11,021 nt of DNA. It comes from Rhizobiaceae bacterium (lineage in GTDB: Bacteria; Pseudomonadota; Alphaproteobacteria; Rhizobiales; Rhizobiaceae). The stretch is from assembly GCA_028865845.1 (NCBI GenBank), contig JAGWJK010000066.1:1-11021 (forward strand). The letters are read 5' to 3'. Below are positions 1 to 6,935 of the stretch, in pieces. The number at the start of each line of letters is the position of its first letter. The stretch's first letter is position 1. The notes under the pieces are model-generated. The model saw only the letters and a program-made list of their open reading frames with translations, had not been told where the DNA came from and searched no databases. The position numbers and the translations under genes are program-made.

Positions 1-171
1 GGCTGGAACTACGGAGGCTTCAAGGCAACGCCTGCCTCCGGATTCTGCTTCGCGCATCTGATCGCAAAGGGAGAGACGCACGAGGTCAGCCGCTTCCTGC
101 GGCTCGACCGTTTCGAGCGCGGTTTCGCGATCGACGAGGGCGGCAAGGGGCCGCAGCCGAACCTGCATTGA
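1..171 (+). CDS. soxB: Sarcosine oxidase beta subunit, 3' end only
   Basis: The reading frame is open from the first base and ends at TGA 169-171, giving the last 56 residues of a protein that starts upstream of the window. The visible segment begins GWNYGGFKATPASGFCFAHL. This matches the C-terminal glycine-rich FAD-contacting stretch of heterotetrameric sarcosine oxidase beta subunits, which usually read GGFKATPGSG followed by FAHxIA. The segment ends with the family-typical LDRF and acidic-glycine tail. In this family beta carries the noncovalent FAD and a covalently bound FMN at the interface with alpha, and is where sarcosine is oxidised; the FMN-binding histidine is not in the window. 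The identity is strongly supported by soxD, soxA and soxG following in the standard order. The gene is truncated by the window edge, not visibly broken. Confidence 0.93.
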   Translation, partial: GWNYGGFKATPASGFCFAHLIAKGETHEVSRFLRLDRFERGFAIDEGGKGPQPNLH

Positions 172-184
172 GAGCACGAGACCA

Positions 185-463
185 ATGGCAAGCCTGATCA
201 CCTGCCCGCATTGCGGCACGCGTCCGAAAGAAGAGTTCACTATCCGCGGCAGCGCCTCGGTCACCCGCCCGGCTCCGGCCGCGCCCGATGACGAGTGGCA
301 TCGCTATGTTTATGTGCGGGACAACGAGCGCGGGCGCATCTCCGAATACTGGCATCATGCCGCCGGTTGCCGTCGATGGCTGATCGTCGACCGCAGCAAT
401 ATCACGCATGAGGTGTTCTCCGTCACCGATGCCGCCAGTGCAGCCAAGGAGGTGGCGCGATGA
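185..463 (+). CDS. soxD: Sarcosine oxidase delta subunit
   Basis: This 92-residue protein is the usual size for the small zinc-binding delta subunit of heterotetrameric sarcosine oxidase. The N-terminus carries C7-P-H-C10-G, and H57 or H58 with C62 lies in the segment EYWHHAAGCRRW. Together these fit the Cys2-His-Cys zinc site known for the family. The central EWHRYVYVRDNERG block is also typical. Delta is a structural subunit of the cytoplasmic complex and has no known catalysis of its own. The start at 185 follows the soxB stop by 13 bp and has only a weak Shine-Dalgarno, so translation may be coupled to soxB. The stop TGA overlaps the soxA start as ATGA, and the 3' end of the gene contains the soxA ribosome binding site. 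Confidence 0.96.
   Translation: MASLITCPHCGTRPKEEFTIRGSASVTRPAPAAPDDEWHRYVYVRDNERGRISEYWHHAAGCRRWLIVDRSNITHEVFSVTDAASAAKEVAR
446..453 (+). promoter_or_regulatory. Strong Shine-Dalgarno of soxA inside soxD
   Basis: AAGGAGGT lies 6 bp before the soxA ATG at 460 and within the last codons of soxD. It is a near-complete complement of the 16S rRNA 3' end and stands out against the weak sites before soxD and soxG. With the ATGA overlap it suggests that soxA is both coupled to soxD translation and able to initiate efficiently by itself. It also fixes the soxA start. Confidence 0.85.
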
Positions 464-3417
464 CGGCCTATCGTCTTTCCAGCGGCGGTCTCGTCAATCG
501 CAGCCGGCCGCTGTCCTTCAGTTTCGACGGCAGACAGATGAACGGCCTCGAGGGCGACACACTCGCGGCAGCCCTTCTTGCCAACGATCAGCTTCTGGTC
601 GGCCGCAGCTTCAAATATCATCGTCCGCGCGGCATCCTGACGGCGGGTTCGGCCGAGCCGAATGCGCTGGTAACGATCGGCAGGGACGGGCGTACGGAGC
701 CGAACACGCGTGCCACCGTCGCCGAGCTCTATCAGGGGATGACCGCCGTCAGCCAGAACCGTTGGCCGTCGCTGAAATACGACATCGCGTCGGTCAACAG
801 CTTAATTTCGCCATTCCTCGGCGCGGGCTTCTACTACAAGACCTTCATGTGGCCGTCCGCGTTCTGGGAAAAGCTCTACGAGCCGCTGATCCGCCGCGCC
901 GCCGGTCTTGGCAAAGCGGTGATGCAAACCGATCCGGATCGCTATGAGAAGGCATGGGCGCATTGCGACCTGCTGGTCATCGGCTCCGGTCCCGCAGGGT
1001 TGATGGCAGCGCTGACGGCGGCGCGCGCCGGACTGCGCGTGATCCTTGCGGATGAAGGTTTCCGGCTTGGCGGCTCGCTGCTCTCGGAGCGGCTGTCGAT
1101 CGGCGGCGTCGCTGCCGATGCCTTCGTGCATGAGACGCTGCAAGAGCTGCAGACTTTCGAGAACGTCACCTTGATGCCGCGCACCACCGTTTTCGGCTGG
1201 TACGATGATAACGTCTTCGGCGCGCTCGAGAAGGTTCAGAAGCATGTAGCGATGCCGTCGTCCGAACTGCCGGTGGAGCGCCTGTGGCGCATCGCGGCCA
1301 AGCGCGCCATCCTTGCGACCGGCGCGGAAGAGCGGCCGCTGGTGTTCGGCGGCAATGACAAGCCGGGCGTGATGATGGCCGGCGCCATGCGCAGCTATCT
1401 CAACCGCCACGGCGTCGTTGCCGGGCAGAGGGTTGCAGTCTTTACCAACGGCGGCTCCGGCTATCGCACTGCGATGGATCTGACGGCGGAAGGTGTCGAG
1501 ATTGCCGCGATCATCGATACCCGCAATGCCGCGCCCGATGTTGCGCCGAAGGGCGTGCGCGTCATCCATGGCGGCAGCGTGCTGGCGACAAAGGGCAAAT
1601 ATCGGATCAGCGGCCTGATCGCCGATCGTGGCGGTCTCGATGAATTGATTTCCTGCGATTCGCTGGCCCTCTCGGGCGGCTGGTCGCCGATCATTCATCT
1701 GGCCTGCCAGCGTGGCGCAAGGCCGGTATGGTCGGACGAAAAGCAGGCCTTCATGGCGCCGACGGTGGGCGGCGAGTTGGAGATTGCCGGATCTGCCGCC
1801 GGCGTTGACAGTGTTTACGGCTGTCTTGCCGACGGCGCATCGAAAGCGCGTACGGTGATCGCAAGCCTTGGCCATACCACGCACGGCGCCGATATCCCGG
1901 AGGTCGAAGGAGAGTACGATCCGTCCTTTAACGCGATCTGGCATGTGCCGGGCGCCAAGGACAAGGCCTTCGTCGATTTCCAGAACGACGTGCACAGCAA
2001 GGATCTTGGCCTTGCGCTTCGCGAAGGGTTCGGTCATCCGGAACACGCCAAGCGCTATACCACCAGTGGCATGGCGACAGACCAGGGCAAGCTCGGCAAT
2101 GTCAATGCTGCCGGCATCATGGCCGGCATGCGCGGCGTCAGCCCGGCAGCCGTCGGCACGACGACTTTCAGGCCTTTCTACACGCCGGTATCCTTCGGCG
2201 CCCTTGCCGGAACGGCGCGCAGCAAGCACGCGCAGCCGGTTCGGGAATCGCCGCTGCATGGTTGGGCGAAGAAGAACGGTGCGACCTTCGTCGAAGCCGG
2301 CCTGTGGTATCGGTCCGCCTGGTTTGCGCGCGGCACTGAAAAGACCTGGCGCGAAAGTGTCGATCGCGAAGTGCTGAACGTGCGCAGTAACGTCGGTCTT
2401 TGCGACGTGTCGACCCTCGGCAAGATCGAGATATCAGGCAAGGACGCCGCGGAGTTTCTCAATCGGCTTTATTCCAACGCTTTCCTGAAGCTGCCCGTCG
2501 GTAGGGCGCGCTACGGCTTGATGCTGCGCGAGGACGGCATGGTATTCGACGACGGCACGACCAGCCGGCTTTCGGAAAACCATTTCTTTCTCACCACCAC
2601 CACGGCGATGGCCGGCGAGGTAATGACGCATATGGAATTTTGTGCCCAGACCTTCTGGCCGCAGCTGGACGTGCGTTTCGTATCCTCCTCCGATCAATGG
2701 GCGCAGATGGCGATCGCCGGGCCGAAGGCACGGCTGGTTCTGGAACAGGTGGTCGAGGACAATATCTCCGATGCCGCCTTCCCATTCATGACGGCGAGCG
2801 AAGTCATGCTGAAGGGCGGCCTGAAGGCGCGGCTGTTCCGCATCTCGTTTTCCGGCGAGCTTGCCTACGAACTTGCCGTTCCCGCCGGCTACGGCGAGGC
2901 AGTGGCGGATGCGTTGATGGAGGCGGGCAAGGCTCACGGTATCTGCGCCTACGGCGTCGAGGCGCTGAACGTGCTGCGCATCGAAAAGGGGCATGTCACG
3001 CATAGCGAACTCGACGGTCGCACGACGCCTGACGATGTCGGTCTTGGCCGTATGGTTTCGACGCAGAAGCCGGATTTCATCGGCAAACGCCTGTCGACCC
3101 GTTTCGGCCTGACCGCCGCCGATCGCGTTCAACTGATCGGGCTGAAACCGGTCGATGCGTCGAAAGAAATCCGGGCTGGTGCCCATCTCCTCAAGGAAGG
3201 CGCCAAGCCCTCTACCGCCAACGACCAGGGACATGTTTCCTCCGCGTGTTTCTCACCGGTGCTTGGGCATTCCATCGCGCTCGCCTTCCTGAAGTCGGGC
3301 CGGGAACGGATCGGCGAAAAGGTTGTCGTATGGGATGGGTTGCGTGGCGACGAGGTCGTGGCCGAGGTCTGCAGCCCGGTCTTTGTCGATCCCGATAATA
3401 AGAAGCTTCAGGGGTAA
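460..3417 (+). CDS. soxA: Sarcosine oxidase alpha subunit
   Basis: This 985-residue protein has the usual length of the alpha subunit of heterotetrameric sarcosine oxidase. Residues about 15-100 form a ferredoxin-like domain with the family motif SFKYHRPRGILTAGSAEPNAL. There is no cysteine before C169, so the domain cannot hold an iron-sulfur cluster; this is normal in SoxA. A dinucleotide-binding fold begins near residue 170 with VIGSGPAG at 173-180, and a second nucleotide-binding segment follows near 323-340 (AVFTNGGSGYRTA). Alpha binds NAD+ in this family. From about residue 612 the protein is a GcvT-like aminomethyltransferase domain (FPFM, ISFSGELAYEL, ALNVLRIEKG, DFIGKR), ending in a C-terminal barrel from about 890. 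The GcvT part binds tetrahydrofolate and converts the released methylene to 5,10-methylene-tetrahydrofolate. The start is fixed by the ATGA overlap with soxD and the strong Shine-Dalgarno. The soxG gene begins 7 bp after the stop. Confidence 0.97.
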   Translation: MTAYRLSSGGLVNRSRPLSFSFDGRQMNGLEGDTLAAALLANDQLLVGRSFKYHRPRGILTAGSAEPNALVTIGRDGRTEPNTRATVAELYQGMTAVSQNRWPSLKYDIASVNSLISPFLGAGFYYKTFMWPSAFWEKLYEPLIRRAAGLGKAVMQTDPDRYEKAWAHCDLLVIGSGPAGLMAALTAARAGLRVILADEGFRLGGSLLSERLSIGGVAADAFVHETLQELQTFENVTLMPRTTVFGWYDDNVFGALEKVQKHVAMPSSELPVERLWRIAAKRAILATGAEERPLVFGGNDKPGVMMAGAMRSYLNRHGVVAGQRVAVFTNGGSGYRTAMDLTAEGVEIAAIIDTRNAAPDVAPKGVRVIHGGSVLATKGKYRISGLIADRGGLDELISCDSLALSGGWSPIIHLACQRGARPVWSDEKQAFMAPTVGGELEIAGSAAGVDSVYGCLADGASKARTVIASLGHTTHGADIPEVEGEYDPSFNAIWHVPGAKDKAFVDFQNDVHSKDLGLALREGFGHPEHAKRYTTSGMATDQGKLGNVNAAGIMAGMRGVSPAAVGTTTFRPFYTPVSFGALAGTARSKHAQPVRESPLHGWAKKNGATFVEAGLWYRSAWFARGTEKTWRESVDREVLNVRSNVGLCDVSTLGKIEISGKDAAEFLNRLYSNAFLKLPVGRARYGLMLREDGMVFDDGTTSRLSENHFFLTTTTAMAGEVMTHMEFCAQTFWPQLDVRFVSSSDQWAQMAIAGPKARLVLEQVVEDNISDAAFPFMTASEVMLKGGLKARLFRISFSGELAYELAVPAGYGEAVADALMEAGKAHGICAYGVEALNVLRIEKGHVTHSELDGRTTPDDVGLGRMVSTQKPDFIGKRLSTRFGLTAADRVQLIGLKPVDASKEIRAGAHLLKEGAKPSTANDQGHVSSACFSPVLGHSIALAFLKSGRERIGEKVVVWDGLRGDEVVAEVCSPVFVDPDNKKLQG

Positions 3418-3424
3418 GCGGCCG

Positions 3425-3979
3425 ATGAGCATTTCCTACCAGAACCGGCACGTGCTGGAAGATCACATCTCCGGCTTCGAGGCGACGCCGAACCCCAATC
3501 ATCTCGCCGTCATCAGGCGCCCGACGATTTTTTCGGTGCTTACCCATGCCGATCATGAGGAATGGGCGTTGGTGGCGTTGAAGTCGATGCCGGATGTCTC
3601 AGTCCGCAATGCCGGGCCGCAGGAATGGCTTGCCGTTTCGGAAGCGCTCGGCGCCGAAAGTCTTGCGCGCGATCTCGGCATGCTCGACGCCGCCCGCGTT
3701 TCGTTTTTCGAGCAGAGCGACGGTCGGGTCCTATTGCGCCTTTCCGGGCCGAGCGTCCGGCGGATTCTTGCCAAATGCGTGGCCATCGATCTGCATCCAC
3801 AGGCTTTTGCGGTGGGCTCTTCGGCCAACATGCTCTGCTGCCATGTCGGCGCCAATCTTGCCCTTGTCGGGCCGGAGAGTTTCGAAATCATCGTGCCGCG
3901 CTCCTATGCCGGCAGCGTGTTCGAGGAACTGATGGAGATGGGACGAGAATTCGCTTTGACGGCAGGTTTTGCCGACTGA
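3425..3979 (+). CDS. soxG: Sarcosine oxidase gamma subunit
   Basis: This 184-residue protein fits the gamma subunit of heterotetrameric sarcosine oxidase in size, position and sequence. The diagnostic part is the C-terminal half: DLHPQAFAVGSSANMLCCHV, then a FEIIVPRSYAGSVFEELME segment and a short tail. Gamma has a fold distantly related to the folate-binding domain of alpha and is thought to be structural. An in-frame ATG at 3323 would overlap soxA by 95 bp and add an Arg/Ser-rich stretch unlike SoxG. The ATG at 3425 is preferred because it lies 7 bp after the soxA stop, has AGGGG about 10 bp upstream and gives the expected N-terminus. It is the last gene of the sox operon seen here. No strong terminator with a T-run follows it. 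Confidence 0.94.
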   Translation: MSISYQNRHVLEDHISGFEATPNPNHLAVIRRPTIFSVLTHADHEEWALVALKSMPDVSVRNAGPQEWLAVSEALGAESLARDLGMLDAARVSFFEQSDGRVLLRLSGPSVRRILAKCVAIDLHPQAFAVGSSANMLCCHVGANLALVGPESFEIIVPRSYAGSVFEELMEMGREFALTAGFAD

Positions 3980-4040
3980 ACCCATGGCGCGATCCGAACA
4001 ATCGTGATGGCGCAAACAGGCAGATCGGCTTCGCAGTTCG

Positions 4041-4073
4041 GGCTATTGGGCCGTTTGGATAGCCTCTAGGCTA
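4041..4073. repeat. Three-arm inverted repeat after soxG
   Basis: GGCTAT at 4041-4046 is complementary to ATAGCC at 4059-4064. TAGCCT at 4060-4065 is in turn complementary to AGGCTA at 4068-4073. The middle arm can therefore pair with either flank, and GGCTA appears as a direct repeat 28 bp apart. The second dyad has only 2 bp between its arms, which suits a DNA operator better than an RNA hairpin. No T-run follows, so it is not a classical terminator. It sits between soxG and the flavoprotein gene. Function is unknown and chance is possible. Confidence 0.4.
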
Positions 4074-4075
4074 CC

Positions 4076-4102
4076 TTCGAATTCGGCTGGTCGCCTTTCG
4101 AA
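4076..4102. repeat. Two TTCGAA palindromes 21 bp apart
   Basis: TTCGAA occurs at 4076-4081 and again at 4097-4102, the second extended to TTTCGAAA. The start-to-start distance of 21 bp is two helical turns, so the two palindromes face the same side of the helix. This is compatible with a pair of regulator half-sites upstream of the flavoprotein gene. No specific regulator consensus is recognised and six-base palindromes are common, so the functional reading is weak. Confidence 0.3.
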
Positions 4103-4168
4103 ATTTCTGTTTATTTCAAGCGCATCGAAGTTTGGAAGGCGATTTCGGCTGCCTTTATTCAGGAACGG

Positions 4169-4187
4169 GGCGCGCAGCAGACGCGCC
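4169..4187 (+). other. GC-rich hairpin before flavoprotein start
   Basis: GGCGCG at 4169-4174 and CGCGCC at 4182-4187 form a perfect 6-bp stem with a 7-base loop. The stem ends 6 bp before the ribosome binding site AGGGG at 4194-4198, which is itself 7 bp before the ATG at 4206. In an mRNA starting upstream, this structure would lie in the 5' untranslated region next to the ribosome binding site and could affect initiation. No T-run follows. Confidence 0.35.
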
Positions 4188-4205
4188 AATGACAGGGGAT
4201 TTTAG

Positions 4206-6632
4206 ATGAAAAGCCATGCCAAGGTCGTCGTTATCGGCGGTGGGGTTGTCGGATGTTCGGTGCTCTATCACCTGACGAAATTCGGCTGGACGGATGTGGT
4301 GCTGCTCGAGCGCTCGGAGCTGACCTCCGGCTCTACCTGGCATGCGGCCGGCGGCATGCACACGATCAATGGCGATCCGAACGTCGCCAAGCTGCAGAAA
4401 TATACCGTCGAACTCTACAAGGAAATCCAGGAGTATTCCGGCCAGGATGTCGGTCTTCACATGACGTCGGGCCTGATGCTGGCCGCAACGCCGCAGCGTT
4501 TCGACTGGTTGAAATCGATTCTCGCCAAGGGCCGCTACAACGGTCTCGAAGCAACGCTGCTGACGCCGAAGGAAGCGCATGAAATGATGCCGCTTCTCGA
4601 TCCCGACCAGTTCGTCGGCGCGCTTTACGATCCTGTCGAAGGCCATCTCGATCCCTACGGCACGACGCATGCCTATGCGCGCTCGGCCAAGAAGAACGGC
4701 GCCGAGATCTACCTGCACACCAAGGTGGAAGAGCTGGTGCAGCGCGAGGACGGCGCCTGGCGGGTCATCACCAACCAGGGCGAAATCATCGCGGAGCATG
4801 TCGTCAATGCTGCCGGTCTCTGGGCGCGTGAAGTCGGGCGCATGGTCGGCCTGGAACTCCCCGTGCTCGCCATGGAACACATGTACCTGATCACCGAGGA
4901 CATGCCGGAAGTGGCGGCATTCAACCAGGCGACCGGCAAGGAACTGATGCACTGCGTCGATTTCGACGGCGAGATCTATCTGCGCCAGGAGCGGCAGGGC
5001 ATGCTGATGGGCACCTACGAAAAGGCCTGCCGTCCGTGGTCGCCGGTAACGACGCCTTGGGATTTCGGTCACGAACTGCTGGCAGAAGACATCGAGCGCA
5101 TTTCGCCGGAACTCGAAGTCGGCTTCCGGCATTTCCCGGCTTTCAACAATGCCGGCATCAAGCGCATCATCAACGGTCCCTTCACGTTCTCGCCGGATGG
5201 CAATCCGCTGGTCGGGCCGGTGCGCGGCCTCACCAACTACTGGTCGGCCTGCGCCGTCATGGCTGGCTTCAGCCAGGGCGGCGGTGTGGGCTTGGCGCTT
5301 GCCAACTGGATGATCTACGGCGACCCGGGCTTCGATGTCTTCGCCATGGATGTCTCGCGCTACGGCGACTATGCGACGCTTGCCTACACCAACGCCAAGG
5401 TGCGCGAAAACTACACCCGCCGCTTCTCGATCCGCTATCCGAACGAGGAGCTGCCGGCTGCGCGTCCGCTGCTGACGACGCCGATCTACGACAAGCTGAA
5501 AGCGTCCGGCGCGGTGTTCGGCGCCTATTACGGCCTGGAGCAGGCACTGTGGTTCGCGCCGGCCGGTGAGGTCGACAAGTTTTCCTGGCGCCGCTCCAAC
5601 GACTTCGATGTCGTGGGTGCGGAAGCAAAGGCGGTGCGCGAGAGCGTCGGCCTGATGGAAACCTCGGGCTTTGCGAAATATTCGGTCAAGGGACCCGGTG
5701 CCGAAGCCTTCCTCGACCGCCTGCTGACATGCCGCATCCCGGCGGTGGGCCGCATGACGCTTGCCCCGATGCTGAAGCATGACGGCAAGCTCATCGGCGA
5801 TTTCACGCTCGCCAAATTGGGCGAGGGTGATTTCCTCGTCATCGGCTCCGGCATCGCCGAATCCTACCACATGCGCTGGTTCGAAAGCCAATTGCCGAAG
5901 GATGGTTCGGTGGAGCTGAAGGCGCTCGGTCTATCGCTGCTCGGCCTCTCCGTTGCCGGGCCGAATTCCCGTAAGCTCCTGGAAAAGCTCACGCACCAGG
6001 ATCTTTCCACCGCGGCGTTCCCGTTCATGTCGATCCGCCGCATGGATATCGGCATGGCTCCGGCGATTGTCGGGCGCGTCTCCTATACCGGCGATCTCGG
6101 CTATGAAATTTGGATGAAGCCGGAGCATCAGCGCTATCTCTTCGACCTGCTGATGGAGGCAGGCGCCGAATTCGACATCAAGCTCTTCGGCCTTAGAGCG
6201 CTGAACGCGCTGCGTCTCGACAAGTCCTACGGCAGCTGGGCGCGCGAATATCGTCCGCTCTACGGACCGCTGGAAGCCGGGCTCGAGCGATTCGTCGCCC
6301 TTTCCAAGGAGGCGGATTTCATCGGCAAGGCGGCCGCCGCCAAGGAGAAGGCCGAAGGCGGTACGCTCCGGCTGCGCACCTTCATTCTTTCCGCCAAGGA
6401 CGCCGATGTCATTGGCGACGAGCCGATCTATCACAAGGGCGCTGTCTGCGGCTGGGTCACGTCCGGCGGCTATGCGCACGCCTCCGGCCTGTCGGTCGCC
6501 GTCGGTTATGTGCCGAAGGAAATCGCTGACGAGTCCGAAGGTTGGGGGATCGAGCTGCTCGGCGATATCCTGCCAGCGACGCTGCAGGCCCAGGCTCTGT
6601 TCGATGCCAATGGCGGGCGCATGCGCGCCTGA
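4206..6632 (+). CDS. Dimethylglycine/sarcosine dehydrogenase-family flavoprotein with GcvT domain
   Basis: This 808-residue protein combines an N-terminal amine-oxidising FAD domain with a C-terminal GcvT-like domain. The FAD-binding motif VVVIGGGVVG is at residues 7-16 and an acidic residue closing the second strand (E35) follows. GSTWHAAG at 42-49 contains H46, aligned by motif with the histidine that binds FAD covalently in dimethylglycine dehydrogenase. The FAD domain ends around MAGFSQGGGVGLALANWM. A linker domain spans about 383-455 and the GcvT part starts near 465. D532 in the LIGDFTL motif is where folate-binding acidic residues lie in relatives. Also present are the LDKSYGSW motif (K673-W678) and DFIGK. 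The family oxidises N-methyl groups of dimethylglycine, sarcosine or related amines and makes 5,10-methylene-tetrahydrofolate. The neighbouring sox operon favours dimethylglycine, but the substrate cannot be read from sequence. No signal peptide is visible, so the protein is likely cytoplasmic. AGGGG 7 bp upstream supports the start. It appears to be a single-gene unit ending at a strong terminator. Confidence 0.9.
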   Translation: MKSHAKVVVIGGGVVGCSVLYHLTKFGWTDVVLLERSELTSGSTWHAAGGMHTINGDPNVAKLQKYTVELYKEIQEYSGQDVGLHMTSGLMLAATPQRFDWLKSILAKGRYNGLEATLLTPKEAHEMMPLLDPDQFVGALYDPVEGHLDPYGTTHAYARSAKKNGAEIYLHTKVEELVQREDGAWRVITNQGEIIAEHVVNAAGLWAREVGRMVGLELPVLAMEHMYLITEDMPEVAAFNQATGKELMHCVDFDGEIYLRQERQGMLMGTYEKACRPWSPVTTPWDFGHELLAEDIERISPELEVGFRHFPAFNNAGIKRIINGPFTFSPDGNPLVGPVRGLTNYWSACAVMAGFSQGGGVGLALANWMIYGDPGFDVFAMDVSRYGDYATLAYTNAKVRENYTRRFSIRYPNEELPAARPLLTTPIYDKLKASGAVFGAYYGLEQALWFAPAGEVDKFSWRRSNDFDVVGAEAKAVRESVGLMETSGFAKYSVKGPGAEAFLDRLLTCRIPAVGRMTLAPMLKHDGKLIGDFTLAKLGEGDFLVIGSGIAESYHMRWFESQLPKDGSVELKALGLSLLGLSVAGPNSRKLLEKLTHQDLSTAAFPFMSIRRMDIGMAPAIVGRVSYTGDLGYEIWMKPEHQRYLFDLLMEAGAEFDIKLFGLRALNALRLDKSYGSWAREYRPLYGPLEAGLERFVALSKEADFIGKAAAAKEKAEGGTLRLRTFILSAKDADVIGDEPIYHKGAVCGWVTSGGYAHASGLSVAVGYVPKEIADESEGWGIELLGDILPATLQAQALFDANGGRMRA

Positions 6633-6708
6633 CATTTTTCATCGGAAGTGAAAAAGGGTGTAATTTCAGCTCGTTTCTGACGAGATATTTTCAGCTTCAA
6701 ATGTTTTG

Positions 6709-6750
6709 CGGCGCATCCTGGCTATTTTTGAGCCAGGATGTGCCGTTTTT
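6709..6750 (+). terminator. Strong Rho-independent terminator
   Basis: CGGCGCATCCTGGCT at 6709-6723 pairs with AGCCAGGATGTGCCG at 6731-6745. This gives a 15-bp stem with a single G-U wobble and a 7-base loop (ATTTTTG), followed at once by five T residues (6746-6750). It lies 76 bp after the stop of the flavoprotein gene and faces plus-strand transcription. On the minus strand the stem is not followed by a comparable T-run. It most likely ends the flavoprotein transcript and insulates the liv operon from it. Confidence 0.9.
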
Positions 6751-6847
6751 CTGTCATTTCTGGTTCCAAATGCGTCAGCGCACAAGCTTTTGAAAAGAAT
6801 TTGTCAACTTCTCGCCTTTTTGGCTTCACATTTCCTTCGAAAGCAGT

Positions 6848-6910
6848 ATGGAATCGCTCCCACGGGCCCTCATGAAGGGAACCCTAAACAATAAGAGATG
6901 CGGTCCATAG
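6848..6910 (+). CDS. Possible 20-codon leader ORF upstream of livH
   Basis: An ATG at 6848 opens a short frame, MESLPRALMKGTLNNKRCGP, ending at TAG 6908-6910, which is 25 bp before the livH start. It contains three leucine codons (CTC, CTC, CTA). Its last codons enter the left arm of the hairpin at 6897-6920 and its stop codon lies in the loop. That arrangement is what a leader-peptide control of an amino acid transport operon would look like. Against it, the ATG has no good Shine-Dalgarno, the leucine codons are not consecutive, and no T-run follows the hairpin. A frame of this length arises often by chance. Confidence 0.15.
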   Translation: MESLPRALMKGTLNNKRCGP

Positions 6911-6920
6911 ACTCCGCATC
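6897..6920 (+). promoter_or_regulatory. Hairpin adjacent to livH ribosome binding site
   Basis: GATGCGG at 6897-6903 and CCGCATC at 6914-6920 form a perfect 7-bp stem with a 10-base loop. The stem ends one base before AGGGG (6922-6926), the livH Shine-Dalgarno, which is 9 bp before the ATG at 6936. A structure so close to the ribosome binding site could limit ribosome access or be a protein or RNA contact site. It lacks a T-run and so is not a terminator. The pairing is seen directly; a regulatory role is inference. Confidence 0.45.
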
Positions 6921-6935
6921 CAGGGGAAATGATAT

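Larger units (their letters stand above)
6633..6935. other. AT-rich intergenic region before livH
   Basis: This 303-bp spacer is visibly richer in A and T than the flanking genes. In order it holds a weak AT-rich stem-loop right after the stop codon (TTTTTCA 6635-6641 with TGAAAAA 6649-6655), an 8-bp direct repeat TTTCAGCT (6664-6671 and 6689-6696), the strong terminator at 6709-6750, a CTTTT-G-AAAAG dyad (6787-6797), and the livH leader with a short reading frame and hairpin. A promoter for the liv operon must lie between the terminator and livH if the terminator is efficient. No convincing -35/-10 or -24/-12 pair was found by eye. Confidence 0.75.

Noticed and set aside
802..2259. A 485-codon minus-strand frame opposite soxA
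   Set aside because: Same reason: antisense of a well-supported gene, low-complexity Arg/Ala/His composition and no family resemblance.
3323..3424. An upstream in-frame start for soxG at 3323
   Set aside because: It would overlap soxA by 95 bp and add an Arg/Ser-rich stretch not typical of SoxG. The start at 3425 is better placed after the soxA stop.
4155..5891. A 578-codon open frame on the minus strand opposite the flavoprotein gene
   Set aside because: It mirrors a confidently identified gene in a GC-rich genome. The translation is rich in Arg, His, Ala and Asp with no recognisable domain, as expected for an antisense shadow frame.
6635..6655. AT-rich stem-loop right after the flavoprotein stop codon as a terminator
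   Set aside because: The stem is almost only A-T pairs and is followed by GGGTG, not a T-run. The structure at 6709-6750 is a much better terminator.
6664..6696. 8-bp direct repeat TTTCAGCT, two copies 25 bp apart
   Set aside because: It is short, upstream of the terminator and not linked to any dyad or start. Chance in AT-rich DNA is the simplest explanation.
6820..6836. TGGC followed by a T-rich stretch resembling a sigma-54 (-24/-12) promoter before livH
   Set aside because: The GC expected at -12 with the correct spacing is missing (CC is found), so it does not meet the consensus.
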